A DNA stretch of 64,000 nt, from positions 1-64,000 of the forward strand of contig NZ_FNJL01000017.1 of assembly GCF_900104515.1 (NCBI RefSeq), written 5' to 3'. The stretch comes from Paracidovorax cattleyae. Lineage in GTDB: Bacteria > Pseudomonadota > Gammaproteobacteria > Burkholderiales > Burkholderiaceae_C. Of the stretch, positions 19,730 to 29,783 are shown in pieces. A model generated the notes under the pieces. The model made no database searches. It saw only the letters and a list, made by a program, of their open reading frames with translations, and had not been told where the DNA came from. Numbering within the stretch: the first letter of the stretch is position 1; each line of letters starts with the position of its first letter. A program made the position numbers and the translations under genes.

Positions 19730-20029
19730 ATGGCACTGACATCCCAGGACATTGGCCGCATCGCCAACCTGGCGCGGCTCGAGCTGAGCCCCGCCGAAAG
19801 TGAGCGCATGCTCACCCAGCTCAACGGCTTCTTCGGCATCGTCGAGAAGATGCGGGCTGTGGATACCACCGGCCTGGAACCCCTCTCCCATCCTGTCGCG
19901 GCCATCCAGGACATCGCCCTGCGCCTGCGGGAGGACACCGCGAGCGAGCCCGACCAGCGCGAGGCCAACCAGCGCAGCGCGCCGGCCGTGGAGCGGGGCC
20001 TGTTCCTCGTTCCCAAGGTGATCGAATAA
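19730..20029 (+). CDS. gatC: Asp/Glu-tRNA(Asn/Gln) amidotransferase subunit C
   Basis: This 99-residue subunit wraps around and stabilises GatA in the GatCAB complex, which converts Glu-tRNA(Gln) and Asp-tRNA(Asn) to the amidated forms. The N-terminal segment IARLARLELS-like ([15 protein letters not shown]) and the conserved [11 protein letters not shown] and LREDTA segments identify it. It is first in the gat operon, 22 bases before gatA. Confidence 0.95.
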   Translation: MALTSQDIGRIANLARLELSPAESERMLTQLNGFFGIVEKMRAVDTTGLEPLSHPVAAIQDIALRLREDTASEPDQREANQRSAPAVERGLFLVPKVIE

Positions 20030-20051
20030 CAGGAATAAACATCCGTCATCC

Positions 20052-21557
20052 ATGAGCGAACCCTCCTCTTCCCTGCACACCCTGGGCGTGGCCGAGCTGG
20101 CCACGGCCCTGCGCGGCAAGCGCATCTCCGCCGTCGAGACCGCCAGCCATTTCCTCGCCCGCATCCGGCAGCACACCGACCTCGGCGCCTTCGTGGGCGT
20201 CAACGAGGACGCCACCCTGGCCCAGGCCCGCGCGCAGGACGCGGCCATCGCCGCCGGCACGGCCGGCCCGCTGGCGGGCGTGCCCATCGCCCACAAGGAC
20301 ATCTTCGTCACGCGCGACTTCCCCAGCACGGCCGGCTCGAGGATGCTGGCCGGCTACCAGTCGCCCTTCGACGCCACGGTGGTCACGCGGCTGGCCGACG
20401 CCGGCGCCGTGACGCTGGGCAAGCTCAACTGCGATGAATTCGCCATGGGCTCGGCCAACGAGAACTCGGCCGTGCCCCCCCTGGGCGCCGATGCGCCCGC
20501 GCCGGTGCGCAACCCCTGGGCCACCGACCGCGTGCCGGGCGGCTCTTCCGGCGGCAGCGCCGTGGCCGTGGCAGCACGCCTCGCCCCGGCCGTGACGGGC
20601 ACCGACACGGGCGGCTCCATCCGCCAGCCGGCCTCGTTCTGCGGCATCACGGGCATCAAGCCCACCTACGGCCGCGCCAGCCGCTACGGCATGATCGCCT
20701 TCGCGTCCAGCCTGGACCAGGCCGGCCCGATGGCCCGCTCGGCCGAGGACTGCGCCCTGCTGCTCTCGGCGATCTGCGGCCCCGACCCGGACCGCGACTC
20801 CACCAGCCTGGACGTGCCGGCCGAGGACTTCAGCGCGAAGCTGGGCGACAGCATCGACGGCCTGCGCATCGGCATCCCGGCCGAGTTCTTCGGCGAGGGC
20901 CTGGCGCCCGACGTGCGCGCCGCGGTGGACGGCGCGCTCCAGGAATACGAGAAGCTCGGCGCGAAGCTGGTGCCGATCACGCTGCCGCGCACCGAGCTGT
21001 CCATCCCGGTGTACTACATCATCGCGCCGGCCGAGGCCTCGTCGAACCTGAGCCGCTTCGACGGCGTGAAGTTCGGCCACCGCGCCAGGGATTACACCGA
21101 CCTGGTGGGCATGTACAAGAAGACGCGCGCCGAAGGCTTCGGCGACGAGGTCAAGCGCCGCATCATGATCGGCACCTACGTGCTCTCTCACGGCTACTAC
21201 GACGCCTACTACCTGCAGGCGCAGAAGATCCGCCGCATGATCGCGGACGACTTCCAGAACGCCTTCAAGGATTGCGACCTGATCGCCGGCCCCGTGGCGC
21301 CCACGGTGGCCTGGAAGCTGGGCGAGCATGGCAACGACCCGCTGGCCGACTACCTGGCCGACATCTTCACGCTGCCCGCGTCGCTCGCCGGGCTGCCCGG
21401 CATGAGCGTGCCCGCCGGTTTCGGCGAAGGCGGCATGCCCGTGGGCCTGCAGCTCATCGGCAACTACTTCCAGGAAGGCCGGCTGCTGAACGCCGCGCAC
21501 CGCCTGCAGCAGGCGACCGATTTCCACCTCCGCACGCCCGCGGCATTCCCGGCATGA
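20052..21557 (+). CDS. gatA: Asp/Glu-tRNA(Asn/Gln) amidotransferase subunit A
   Basis: This 501-residue amidase-signature subunit releases ammonia from glutamine for the transamidation in GatB. The catalytic triad is visible as Lys82 (AHKD), Ser165 in PGGSSGGS and Ser189 in [11 protein letters not shown]. The amidase signature region and the C-terminal GLPAGMSVPAG-like stretch complete the domain. Its stop overlaps the ATG of the next gene (ATGA). That gene is not gatB but an AlbA_2 protein, which is unusual. Confidence 0.96.
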   Translation: MSEPSSSLHTLGVAELATALRGKRISAVETASHFLARIRQHTDLGAFVGVNEDATLAQARAQDAAIAAGTAGPLAGVPIAHKDIFVTRDFPSTAGSRMLAGYQSPFDATVVTRLADAGAVTLGKLNCDEFAMGSANENSAVPPLGADAPAPVRNPWATDRVPGGSSGGSAVAVAARLAPAVTGTDTGGSIRQPASFCGITGIKPTYGRASRYGMIAFASSLDQAGPMARSAEDCALLLSAICGPDPDRDSTSLDVPAEDFSAKLGDSIDGLRIGIPAEFFGEGLAPDVRAAVDGALQEYEKLGAKLVPITLPRTELSIPVYYIIAPAEASSNLSRFDGVKFGHRARDYTDLVGMYKKTRAEGFGDEVKRRIMIGTYVLSHGYYDAYYLQAQKIRRMIADDFQNAFKDCDLIAGPVAPTVAWKLGEHGNDPLADYLADIFTLPASLAGLPGMSVPAGFGEGGMPVGLQLIGNYFQEGRLLNAAHRLQQATDFHLRTPAAFPA

Positions 21558-22759
21558 GCTATACGGACGCGCAACTCCTGGCCCTGCTCGCAGCGCCGGA
21601 GTCTCAGGTTCTGGAGCGCAAGGAGTCCTTCGACAAGGACAAGGTGTGCAAGACCGTCTGCGCGTTTGCCAACGACCTGGCACGCAACCGCCAGCCCGGC
21701 GTGCTGTTCATCGGAATCCGCGACGACGGTACCGTCGTCGGTGTCCAGGCCGACGACCGGCTGCTTCTGAGCATCGACCAGATCACCTCCGACGCGCGCA
21801 TTCAGCCGCTGCCCAGCGTGACGGTAAGGGTCCTGCCGATGGATGGCCGCTCGGTGGTCGCCATCGTGGTCACGCCGTCGGCACTGCCTCCTGTCCGCTT
21901 CGACGGCAGGGCATGGGTTCGGATGTCCGCCAGCAATCGGCAGGCCCATCGGGAAGACGAGCGTGTGCTCGACGAAGTGCGCAGGACCAATGCCGGCCGG
22001 CCGTTCGACAGCGAAGCCATTCCAAGCGCTTCGGTGGATGATCTGGATCTGCGCTACTTCAAGGAAAACTATTTGCCCTCGGCGCTTGCACCGGACGTGC
22101 TGGCCGCCAACGGCCGCTCCATGCAAGAGCAGCTGGCCACCACGCGCATGGCCCTGGGCACTGCGCCCTGCCTTCCCACGGTCACCGGATTGTTGACCCT
22201 CGGCCTGTCGCCACAGGACTTCCTGGCCGGGGCGTATGTGCAGTTCATCCGGTACGCCGGCACAGAACAGGGCTCGGACATCGAGGACCAGGAAAAGATC
22301 ACCGGCACGCTGGAAACGGTCATTCTGGAGACGGAACGGCGCCTGAAAGCCCACATCCGGACGTCCTTGCGCATCCTCGGCGTGGACCGGGAAGTCGCCG
22401 CGCCGGACTATCCGCTGGCGGCCCTGCAGCAGCTCTTTCGCAACGCCATACTGCACCGCACCTACGAGGGCACCAATGCGCCCGTCCGGGTGTACTGGTT
22501 CGACGACCGCATCGAAGTGTGGAATCCGGGCGGCCCCTACGGCATCGTGACGCCCGACAACTTCGGCGAGCCGTACATCGCCGATTACCGCAATCCGTCG
22601 ATCGCCGAGGCCCTGGCGCATCTCCAGTTCGTGCAGCGGTTCGGCTTCGGCATCCAGAGTGCCCGGAAAGTGCTGCACGACAACGGCAACCCCCCGCCGG
22701 AATTCCGCGTGGAGCAGGGGTTCGTGCTGGTCACCATCCGGAAGAGGCCGGCGGCATGA
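21554..22759 (+). CDS. AlbA_2 domain protein with GHKL-like C-terminal domain
   Basis: This 401-residue protein has an N-terminal AlbA_2/Schlafen-like domain (about 12-125; [26 protein letters not shown], then [16 protein letters not shown]). A C-terminal HATPase_c_4-type domain (about 290-385) includes [13 protein letters not shown] and GGPYG. Members are often annotated as putative transcriptional regulators or helicase-like ATP-binding proteins and recur in defence-rich and mobile regions. Here it is coupled by ATGA overlaps to gatA upstream and to a ParA-type ATPase downstream. Function is unknown; a two-gene module with the ParA protein is inferred. Confidence 0.8.
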   Translation: MSYTDAQLLALLAAPESQVLERKESFDKDKVCKTVCAFANDLARNRQPGVLFIGIRDDGTVVGVQADDRLLLSIDQITSDARIQPLPSVTVRVLPMDGRSVVAIVVTPSALPPVRFDGRAWVRMSASNRQAHREDERVLDEVRRTNAGRPFDSEAIPSASVDDLDLRYFKENYLPSALAPDVLAANGRSMQEQLATTRMALGTAPCLPTVTGLLTLGLSPQDFLAGAYVQFIRYAGTEQGSDIEDQEKITGTLETVILETERRLKAHIRTSLRILGVDREVAAPDYPLAALQQLFRNAILHRTYEGTNAPVRVYWFDDRIEVWNPGGPYGIVTPDNFGEPYIADYRNPSIAEALAHLQFVQRFGFGIQSARKVLHDNGNPPPEFRVEQGFVLVTIRKRPAA

Positions 22760-23769
22760 CTTCCGTGCCCACTTTGACGTTCTTCAACAACAAGGGCGGA
22801 GTCGGCAAGACCACGCTGGTCTACCACCTGTCCTGGATGTTCGCGGAACTGGGCGTGCGGACCCTGGTGGTGGACTGCGACCCGCAGGCGAACCTGACGG
22901 CGGCCTTCGTCGACGAGGCGACGCTTTCGAACCTGTGGAACCCGCCGGGAGGCGACCATTCCGCGGGAACCATCTATGAAGCCGTCCGGCCGCTCACCCG
23001 CATCGGCGACTTCGCACCACCGGACACCATCGCCGTCGATCCACGATTGCAATTGATTGCCGGGGATCTGGGCCTGTCCGCTTTCGAAGACCAGCTCTCG
23101 GAACAGTGGACCAAGGCGCTGGGGGACGACACGCGCGAACGGGCCATGCTGGTGCTCAGCGCGTTCTGGCGCATGGCACAGGCCAAGGCGAAGGAAATGG
23201 ACGCCGACCTCGTGATTTTCGACGTGGGCCCCAACCTGGGGGCCATCAACCGGTCGGTTCTGATCGGTACGGACCATGTCGTCGTGCCGCTGGCGGCAGA
23301 CCTGTTTTCGCTGCAGGGCCTGCGCAACCTGGGTCCCGCACTCGTGCGATGGCGCAATGGCTGGGCCGAGCGCAAGCTGCGCATCGGGGATGCCGTGGGC
23401 TCGCTGCCGGCCGGGGAAGCCCGGCCCGCGGGATACATCGCGCTGCAGCACCAGGAACGGCTGTCGCGCCCTGTGCAGGCTTACGTGTCATGGCTCGGCA
23501 GGATTCCAGGGGAGTACCGTCAGCACCTGCTCCAGGAACAGGCGAGCGGAACGCTCCCGGACATCAAAAACGATCCTTACTGCCTTGCCCTGCTGCGCCA
23601 CTACAAAAGCCTGATTCCGTTTTCTCAAGAGGCACGCAAGCCCGTCTTCAAACTCCGTTCGGCAGACGGTGCCATCGGCAGCCACGCTGCCGCCGTGACC
23701 CGCGCCTACCAAGACTTCCACACCCTCGCCTTGAAAATCCTTTCCCGTGTCGGCGTCACGCCTGCGTGA
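22756..23769 (+). CDS. ParA/MinD-type P-loop ATPase
   Basis: This 337-residue ATPase has the deviant Walker [11 protein letters not shown] (about residues 11-20, with the signature Lys), the A-prime motif DCDPQANLT near 43-51 and Walker [16 protein letters not shown] near 153-167. It lacks a partition-type N-terminal HTH, and no parB lies nearby. ParA family members act as dimerising switches in segregation or positioning; a signalling role beside the AlbA_2 protein is possible. Start and preceding stop overlap as ATGA. gatB follows after seven bases, so the pair is embedded in the gat operon. Confidence 0.85.
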   Translation: MTSVPTLTFFNNKGGVGKTTLVYHLSWMFAELGVRTLVVDCDPQANLTAAFVDEATLSNLWNPPGGDHSAGTIYEAVRPLTRIGDFAPPDTIAVDPRLQLIAGDLGLSAFEDQLSEQWTKALGDDTRERAMLVLSAFWRMAQAKAKEMDADLVIFDVGPNLGAINRSVLIGTDHVVVPLAADLFSLQGLRNLGPALVRWRNGWAERKLRIGDAVGSLPAGEARPAGYIALQHQERLSRPVQAYVSWLGRIPGEYRQHLLQEQASGTLPDIKNDPYCLALLRHYKSLIPFSQEARKPVFKLRSADGAIGSHAAAVTRAYQDFHTLALKILSRVGVTPA

Positions 23770-23776
23770 AAAAACC

Positions 23777-25240
23777 ATGTCCGCTCAGTCATCTCTCCTC
23801 ATCCACGGCTACGAAGTCGTCATCGGCTTCGAGACCCACACCCAGCTCGCCACGCAATCGAAGATCTTCAGCCGCGCACCCACGGCCTTCGGCGCCGAGC
23901 CCAACACCCAGGCCTGCGCGGTGGACCTGGCCCTGCCCGGCACGCTGCCCGTGATGAACCGAGAGGCCGTGGCCTGCGCCATCCGCCTGGGCCTGGCCCT
24001 GGGCTCCCGGGTCGCGCCCGAGAGCATCTTCGCGCGCAAGAACTATTTCTACCCCGACCTGCCCAAGGGCTACCAGATCAGCCAGTTCGAGATCCCGGTG
24101 GTGCAGGGCGGCGAGGTGTCGTTCTACCTGGGCGACGAGAAGAAGACCGTGCGCCTGGTGCGCGCCCACCTCGAGGAAGACGCGGGCAAGTCGCTGCACG
24201 AGGACTTCATCGGACAGTCGGGCATCGACCTGAACCGCGCCGGCACGCCGCTGCTGGAGATCGTGACCGAGCCCGACATCCGCAGCAGCGAGGAAGCCGT
24301 GGCCTATGCCCGCGAGCTGCACAAGATCGTGACCTGGATCGGCATCTGCGACGGCAACATGCAGGAAGGCTCCTTCCGCTGCGACGCCAACGTCTCCGTG
24401 CGCAAACCCGGGGCGCCGCTCGGCACGCGCCGCGAGATCAAGAACCTGAACAGCTTCAAGTTCATGCAGCAGGCCATCGACTATGAGATCCGCTGGCAGA
24501 TCGAGCAGATCGAGGACGGCCACGCCATCCAGCAGGCCACCGTGCTGTTCGACCCGGACACGGGCGAGACACGCGCCATGCGCACCAAGGAAGACGCGGC
24601 CGACTACCGCTACTTCCCCGACCCGGACCTGCCGCCGCTGCGGATTTCGGAGCAGTGGGTGCAGGAAGAGCGCGCGCGCATGCCCGAACTGCCACGCACC
24701 ATGGCGGCGCGTTTCGTGGCCGACTACGGCCTGCCGGAATACGACGCGACCACGCTCACGCAATCGAAGGCCATGGCGGCCTATTTCGAGGAAGCGGCCA
24801 AGGCCAGCGGCAGCCCCAAGCTCGCCAGCAACTGGATCATGGGCGAGGTGTCGCGCCGCGTGAACGCGGGCGAGACCGACATCGCTGCCGCGCCGGTGAC
24901 GGCCGCGCTGCTGGCGAAGCTGATCCAGCGCATCGCCGACGGCACCATTTCCAACGCGGCCGCCCGGCAGGTGTTCGAGGCGCTCTGGACCGGCGAAGGC
25001 AGCGACGTGGACGCGGTCATCGAGGCCAAGGGCCTCAGGCAGATGAACGACTCCGGCGCGCTGGAGAAGATCATCGACGAGGTGATCGCCGCCAACCCCG
25101 ACAACGTGGCCCAGTTCAAGGCCGGCAAGGACAAGGCCTTCAACGCACTGGTCGGCCAGGCCATGAAGGCCAGCCGCGGCAAGGCGAACCCGCAGCAGGT
25201 CAACGACCTCCTGCGCGCCAGGCTGGGCGCGGCCTCCTGA
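23777..25240 (+). CDS. gatB: Asp/Glu-tRNA(Asn/Gln) amidotransferase subunit B
   Basis: This 487-residue subunit phosphorylates the misacylated tRNA and carries out transamidation with ammonia channelled from GatA. The N-terminal kinase-like cradle begins [15 protein letters not shown], the family signature is in [18 protein letters not shown] and RCDANVSVR, and the C-terminal GatB/Yqey tail domain covers about 340-485. The start at 23777 leaves the family-typical spacing to VIGFETH; the ATG at 23747 would overlap the ParA gene. It ends the operon and converges on a DUF4124-like gene. Confidence 0.96.
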   Translation: MSAQSSLLIHGYEVVIGFETHTQLATQSKIFSRAPTAFGAEPNTQACAVDLALPGTLPVMNREAVACAIRLGLALGSRVAPESIFARKNYFYPDLPKGYQISQFEIPVVQGGEVSFYLGDEKKTVRLVRAHLEEDAGKSLHEDFIGQSGIDLNRAGTPLLEIVTEPDIRSSEEAVAYARELHKIVTWIGICDGNMQEGSFRCDANVSVRKPGAPLGTRREIKNLNSFKFMQQAIDYEIRWQIEQIEDGHAIQQATVLFDPDTGETRAMRTKEDAADYRYFPDPDLPPLRISEQWVQEERARMPELPRTMAARFVADYGLPEYDATTLTQSKAMAAYFEEAAKASGSPKLASNWIMGEVSRRVNAGETDIAAAPVTAALLAKLIQRIADGTISNAAARQVFEALWTGEGSDVDAVIEAKGLRQMNDSGALEKIIDEVIAANPDNVAQFKAGKDKAFNALVGQAMKASRGKANPQQVNDLLRARLGAAS

Positions 25241-25252
25241 CGCTGGCCCCGG

Positions 25253-25933
25253 TCAGCGCGCGGCCGGCGTGCCCTGCTGCGCGGCCCAGAGCTGCCGCAG
25301 CTGGGCCAGTTCCGCATCGAAGCGCTGGTGCACCCGGCGCTTTTCGTCCTCCTGCGAGGCGATGAACCGCTGCTGCTGGGCGAGCGACTCTTCCTGCTCG
25401 GCGATCTGGCGGCGCAGCGCCATCGGGGCCTTGGACGGGTCTCGGCGGTAGAACTCCATTTCGGCATCGAGCGTCTTGCGCTGGCGCCGCAGTTCGGCCA
25501 CGCGGGCCTCGGCCACGGCGGTCACCTCGTTCACCTGCGCGATGGCCACCGCGCGCTCGGCGTCGTGCGCGGCCTGGTCCGGATAGCGGGCGACCAGCAC
25601 GCGCTCGCGGCGCCGCTCCTCGGCGGCGCGCGCCCGCTCGTCGGCCTCCTTGCGGCGCTGGGCCTCGAGCGCGGCGCGCTCCTGGTCGGACAACGTGGGG
25701 CCCACGCGCGTGCGCTCGGTGCCGGACGGCCCCAGCACGCGCTGCTCGCGGTCCAGGCACTCGGGGATGGGACGATCCGCCGTGAGGCGCCGGCCCTTGG
25801 CATCCACGCAGGTGTAGATCCCGCCGGGCCCCGGCTGCTGCTGCGCATGGGCCGCCCCGCCGCACAGGACGGCCAGCGCCGCTCCGGCGCCCGTGCGCCA
25901 GAGGCTCAGTTGCTTCACCGGAAGGGCTCCCAT
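25253..25933 (-). CDS. DUF4124-like secreted protein with coiled-coil tail
   Basis: This 226-residue protein has an N-terminal signal peptide ending near AHAQ (about residue 31). A short DUF4124-like segment (IYTCVDAKGRRLTADRPIPEC) is followed by a long, charged, Glu/Arg/Gln-rich helical region (about 80-215) likely to be coiled coil. DUF4124 proteins are common in the proteobacterial periplasm; function is unknown. The start at 25933 gives a complete signal peptide. It lies 33 bases downstream of pyrE on the same strand and may be cotranscribed. Confidence 0.75.
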   Translation of the reverse strand: MGALPVKQLSLWRTGAGAALAVLCGGAAHAQQQPGPGGIYTCVDAKGRRLTADRPIPECLDREQRVLGPSGTERTRVGPTLSDQERAALEAQRRKEADERARAAEERRRERVLVARYPDQAAHDAERAVAIAQVNEVTAVAEARVAELRRQRKTLDAEMEFYRRDPSKAPMALRRQIAEQEESLAQQQRFIASQEDEKRRVHQRFDAELAQLRQLWAAQQGTPAAR

Positions 25934-25966
25934 GCTGGATGGCGTGCGAAGAAGGGTCTGGCGCCG

Positions 25967-26647
25967 TCAGACGCCGTAGCGCTGGCGGTAGGCCAGCACG
26001 CGCTCGTGGTGGGCGCCCATGTCGGAGCCCCCGCGGTCCTGCAGATATTGCAATAAATCGGCCAGCTTGGCGATGGTGCACACCTGCATGCCCAACTGGC
26101 CGCGCACGTACTGCACGGCGCTGTGGTCCACGTCCTGGCCGTTCTCGGTGGCCTTTTCCTGGCGGTCGAGGGCGATGGCCATCGCATGGGGTACCGCACC
26201 GGCCGCCCGGATGAGCGCGATGGATTCGCGCGCGGCGGTGCCCGCGGACATCACGTCGTCCACGATGAGCACGCGCCCCCGCAGCGGCGCACCGACCAGC
26301 GTGCCACCTTCGCCATGGTCCTTGGCTTCCTTGCGGTTGTAGGCGAAGGGCACATTGCGGCCATGGCGGGCCAGCTCCACCGCCACCGTGGCGGCCAGCG
26401 GGATGCCCTTGTAGGCGGGCCCGAAGACCATGTCGAACTCGATGCCGCTTGCAGCCAAGGCTTTTGCATAGAATTCCGCGAGCCGGCCCATCTTGGCGCC
26501 ATCGTCGAAAAGCCCGGCATTGAAGAAGTACGGGCTCATGCGGCCCGCCTTGGTCTTGAATTCGCCGAACCTGAGCACGCCCGCCTCCACGGCGAAGTGC
26601 ACGAATTCCTGGGCGAGGCGGTCCGCCGACGCGCCCTCTCCTGCCAT
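25967..26647 (-). CDS. pyrE: Orotate phosphoribosyltransferase
   Basis: This enzyme makes orotidine 5'-phosphate from orotate and PRPP in pyrimidine synthesis. The 226-residue protein has the type I PRTase fold with the PRPP motif VLIVDDVMSAGTA (about 131-143), the flexible loop in YNRKEAKDHGEGG and the N-terminal GRMSPYFFNAGLF hood segment. The start MAGEG at 26647 follows a GGGGGAG ribosome site; the upstream ATG at 26686 overlaps the divergent exonuclease start. Only 37 bases separate the two divergent start codons. Confidence 0.95.
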   Translation of the reverse strand: MAGEGASADRLAQEFVHFAVEAGVLRFGEFKTKAGRMSPYFFNAGLFDDGAKMGRLAEFYAKALAASGIEFDMVFGPAYKGIPLAATVAVELARHGRNVPFAYNRKEAKDHGEGGTLVGAPLRGRVLIVDDVMSAGTAARESIALIRAAGAVPHAMAIALDRQEKATENGQDVDHSAVQYVRGQLGMQVCTIAKLADLLQYLQDRGGSDMGAHHERVLAYRQRYGV

Positions 26648-26684
26648 TTTCTCCCCCGCCTGCCGCTGCGCGCCGTCTGCCACC

Positions 26685-27500
26685 ATGGATGCTTCCCTTT
26701 TCAAATTGACCAGCCTGAACCTCAACGGCATCCGCTCCGCCGCCTCGAAAGGCGTGGAGGCCTGGATCGCCGAGACGCGGCCGGATTGTATTTGCGTACA
26801 GGAGATCAAGGCCCAGTCCGCCGACATGGAAGGCCGCTTCGAGACCCTGGCGGGTCTCAAGGGGCATTTCCACTACGCGGCCAAGAAGGGCTACTCGGGC
26901 GTGGGCATCTACACCCGCCACGAGCCGAGCGACGTGCGCGTGGGCTACGGCTCCACCGAGTTCGACGCCGAGGGGCGCTACGTGGAGGCCCGCTTCGATA
27001 CACCGTCGCGCAAGCTGTCGATCATCAGCGCGTACTTCCCGAGCGGCTCGTCGGGGGAGGAACGCCAGCTGGCCAAGTTCCGCTTCCTGGCGGAATTCCA
27101 CGTGCACCTGATGCGCGTGAAGGAAGAGCGCGAATTCATCCTCTGCGGCGACGTCAACATCGCCCACCAGCAGATCGACCTGAAGAACTGGCGCAGCAAC
27201 CAGAAGAACAGCGGCTTCCTGCCCGAGGAGCGCGAGTGGGTGACAAAGTTGTTGCACAAGACCGATGCGGGCGGCGGCCTCGTGGACGTGTACCGCCTGC
27301 TGCAGCCCGACACCACCGAGGCGGCCTACACCTGGTGGAGCAACCGCGGGCAGGCCTATGCGAACAACGTGGGGTGGCGGCTGGACTACCACCTCGCCAC
27401 GCCGGCCATCGCGGCGCTGGCACGCACCGAATCCATCTACAAGCAGCAGAAGTTCTCGGACCACGCGCCGATCACGGTGGGCTACGAACTGGCGATCTGA
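26685..27500 (+). CDS. Exodeoxyribonuclease III (AP endonuclease family)
   Basis: This 271-residue enzyme of the ExoIII/Xth family cleaves at abasic sites and resects 3' ends in base-excision repair. Visible motifs are the N-terminal LNLNGIRSA, the metal-binding Glu in VQEIKAQ, GDVNIAHQQIDLKN with Asp/Asn active-site residues, and the terminal SDHAP with catalytic Asp-His. Length fits the family (260-270 aa). It is divergent from pyrE, an arrangement common in Burkholderiales, and its 3' end abuts the convergent TonB receptor gene with no gap. Confidence 0.94.
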   Translation: MDASLFKLTSLNLNGIRSAASKGVEAWIAETRPDCICVQEIKAQSADMEGRFETLAGLKGHFHYAAKKGYSGVGIYTRHEPSDVRVGYGSTEFDAEGRYVEARFDTPSRKLSIISAYFPSGSSGEERQLAKFRFLAEFHVHLMRVKEEREFILCGDVNIAHQQIDLKNWRSNQKNSGFLPEEREWVTKLLHKTDAGGGLVDVYRLLQPDTTEAAYTWWSNRGQAYANNVGWRLDYHLATPAIAALARTESIYKQQKFSDHAPITVGYELAI

Positions 27501-29624
27501 TCAGAACGAGGCATTGAGCGCCACGAACAGGCGCCGCCCCTCATCCACCATCCAGTTGCCGTCCAGCCCGCCCGTGCGGGCGCGCGCGTCCACGGGCACG
27601 ACCTTGTCCGTCAGGTTGAGCACCGCGAATTTGAGCGCCAGGTTGCGGTTGAAGGCGTATTGGCCGCCGAAATCCAGCGTGGTGGAGGCGCCGCGTTCGC
27701 GCACGCCGAGCGCGGCGTTGCGGAAGGCCGCCCAGTACTGCTTGCCGATGTAGCTGGCCGAGGCGTAGAGCGACAGCTGGCCGGTGGCCGTCCAGTCCAC
27801 GCGCGCGTTGAGCACGTGGCGCGGGGTCTTGTCGAGCGGGCGGCCCTCGAGCGAGGTGCCGTTGAAGGCGGGCTCGCCGCCGCCCTTGCGGCGCGAGTCG
27901 GTGAAGGTGTAGTTGCCCGACAGCTTCCAGTCGCGGGCCAGCGTGGTGCCGGCACCGAGCTCCAGCCCGCGCAGGGTCACGCGGTCGATGTTGTCATAGA
28001 CGTAGATGTTGCGGCCGGCCGAGCGCGGATCGCGCACGCCGGTGTCGTAGCTCGCCACCTTGTTCTTGAATGCGTTGTGGAAGAACGTCGCCGAGACGTT
28101 GCTGCCGCCCTGGTCGAAGCGCAGGCCGATCTCCTGGGTGAGGCTGGTCTCGGGCTTCAGGCCACCGTCGCCGCAGAGGGTGCCGGGCGTGGCGCCGCCC
28201 GCGCCGCCGGTGGTCATGCAGTAGCCGGTGGTGCTCTGGCGGATGGTGGGGGCCTTGAAGCCCTTGGCGATGCCGCCGCGCAGCGTCCAGGCAGGCGCCA
28301 GCTGGTAGACGCCGTAGAGGCGCGGCGTCCAGTGGCGGCCGTAGCGGTCGTCGTCGTCCACGCGCGCGCCGGCCGTCACGGTGAAGCGGTCGGTCACGAA
28401 GAATTCGTCTTCGGCGAACAGCGCCCAGCCATTGAGCTTCACGCGGTCCACGTTGGCACCGTAGCCGCCCGGTGCCGCATCCTGCGCGGCGATGCCGGTC
28501 AGCTCGTTGCGCGTGGCCTGGCCGCCTACCTTGAGCACGCTGCGCCCCAGCGGCAGCGTGGCGGTGCCGTCCAGCACGGTGTTGGTGAGCTCGGGCGCCA
28601 CCGGGTTGCGGCCGCCCGTGCGCCACTGCGTCTGCTGGCCGACCTCCTGGTAGAGCGACACGGCGGTGGTGCCGAAATCCCAGCGGCCGTCGTGGGCGAT
28701 CGCCCAGTGGCGCCGCTCGTGCTCGGTGCGCACCACGGTGGTTGCCGAGGCGGTGGGCGAGAGCGAGCGGCCGGGCGTGCTCTTTTGCGTGAAGCGGCCC
28801 TGGCCGGCCTCGAAGGTCCACTCCTGGCCCGCCGAGGGTTTCAGGGTGAACTTGGCCGTCAGCTCCTCGTCGCGGTTGCCGAAGTTGCCGCTGGTGGCGT
28901 TGAGCGGGAAGAAGATGTCGTCCTCGCCGCGGTGGCGCGATTTGCCGAAGACCTGCACGCCCAGCACGTCGTCGCGCAGCGGGCCACCGATCCAGAAGTC
29001 TGCCAGCGTGGAGTCGCCCTGGTCGCGGTCCTGCTGCCAGATGCCGCCGACCTCGAGCGAGCCGCTCCATTGCTTCGGCACCTTGCGGGTGATGATGTTG
29101 ATCACGCCGCCCATCGCGTCCGCGCCATAGAGGGAGGACATCGGCCCGCGTACCACCTCGATCCGCTCGATGGCGGCCAGCGGCGGGATCAGGTTCGACT
29201 GCACGCCCGCCGTGCCGCGGTTCATGGTCTCGCGCGTGCCCTGCCGGCGGCCATCCACGAGGATGAGGGTGTATTCGCCGGGCATGCCGCGGATGACGAT
29301 GTCCTTTTCGTTGGCGCTGGCGCCGACCACGCTCACGCCTTCCAGGTCCTTCATCACGTCCTGCAGCGTGGCGTAGGGGCGCTGATCCAGTTCCTCGCGC
29401 GTGATCACCGAGATGCTCGCGGGGGCCTCCCTGACCTGCTGCTCGCGCCCGCTGGCGGTGACGACCACGGTGCCGAGCGCGGGGGCGTCGGCGGACGCAT
29501 CGGCGGCGGCGGTCTGCGCCTGGGCGCCCGCGGCGGCGCAGGCGCCCAGCAGGGCGGCGGCGAGCCAGGGATGGAGCGACGGAGCGCGTCGGCGGAAGGA
29601 TTCGGAGGGAGGAAGAAGGTGCAT
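27501..29624 (-). CDS. TonB-dependent siderophore receptor
   Basis: This 707-residue precursor has a signal peptide (to about residue 37, ending GAQAQ). Its TonB box-like start GTVVVTA is followed by a plug domain (about 55-165, with RPYATLQDVMKDLEGVSV and RIEVVRGPMSSLYGADAMGGVINI) and a 22-strand beta barrel closing with terminal Phe (NASF). The plug resembles FepA/IrgA/BfnH-type catecholate receptors. The start at 29624 is preferred because a Fur-like box lies at 29655-29667 and an AraC-type box at 29709-29738, which would be inside a gene starting at 29690. It belongs functionally with the regulator and ABC operon to its right. Confidence 0.9.
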   Translation of the reverse strand: MHLLPPSESFRRRAPSLHPWLAAALLGACAAAGAQAQTAAADASADAPALGTVVVTASGREQQVREAPASISVITREELDQRPYATLQDVMKDLEGVSVVGASANEKDIVIRGMPGEYTLILVDGRRQGTRETMNRGTAGVQSNLIPPLAAIERIEVVRGPMSSLYGADAMGGVINIITRKVPKQWSGSLEVGGIWQQDRDQGDSTLADFWIGGPLRDDVLGVQVFGKSRHRGEDDIFFPLNATSGNFGNRDEELTAKFTLKPSAGQEWTFEAGQGRFTQKSTPGRSLSPTASATTVVRTEHERRHWAIAHDGRWDFGTTAVSLYQEVGQQTQWRTGGRNPVAPELTNTVLDGTATLPLGRSVLKVGGQATRNELTGIAAQDAAPGGYGANVDRVKLNGWALFAEDEFFVTDRFTVTAGARVDDDDRYGRHWTPRLYGVYQLAPAWTLRGGIAKGFKAPTIRQSTTGYCMTTGGAGGATPGTLCGDGGLKPETSLTQEIGLRFDQGGSNVSATFFHNAFKNKVASYDTGVRDPRSAGRNIYVYDNIDRVTLRGLELGAGTTLARDWKLSGNYTFTDSRRKGGGEPAFNGTSLEGRPLDKTPRHVLNARVDWTATGQLSLYASASYIGKQYWAAFRNAALGVRERGASTTLDFGGQYAFNRNLALKFAVLNLTDKVVPVDARARTGGLDGNWMVDEGRRLFVALNASF

Positions 29625-29654
29625 GGCGCGGCGTGGCGGAGTGATGGTTTCAGG

Positions 29655-29667
29655 AATGATTCGCATT
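29655..29667 (-). promoter_or_regulatory. Fur-like box before the TonB receptor
   Basis: AATGATTCGCATT matches 11 of 13 positions of the palindromic Fur core AATGATTATCATT. It lies 31 bases upstream of the receptor start, where bound Fe-Fur would block transcription. A similar site precedes the iron ABC operon, and both lie downstream of an AraC-type box in the direction of transcription. Confidence 0.5.
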
Positions 29668-29708
29668 ACTTTCTGAAACGATTCTTCCATGCCCTGCCTG
29701 CGCGGTGG

Positions 29709-29738
29709 TTTGCCGCGCCAACAAAGATGTTTGCGCGG
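29709..29738 (-). promoter_or_regulatory. AraC-type box (copy A) upstream of the TonB receptor
   Basis: On the plus strand two TTTGC half-sites start at 29709 and 29730, 21 bases apart (two helical turns), within a 30-base segment. That segment matches the reverse complement of 30837-30866 at 27 of 30 positions. Tandem half-sites with this phasing are typical of AraC-family activators. The site lies 85 bases before the receptor start, with the Fur-like box between. The neighbouring PchR-like regulator is the obvious candidate ligand; that link is inference. Confidence 0.6.
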
Positions 29739-29783
29739 AAGGCCCGGGCCAGCGTGGCTCGGGTGCCCGAGCCGCCGCTCTCT

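Noticed and set aside
22756..23769. Chromosome or plasmid partition locus
   Set aside because: No parB gene, no parS-like repeats and no replication gene are seen nearby; the ParA-like gene is embedded in the gat operon.
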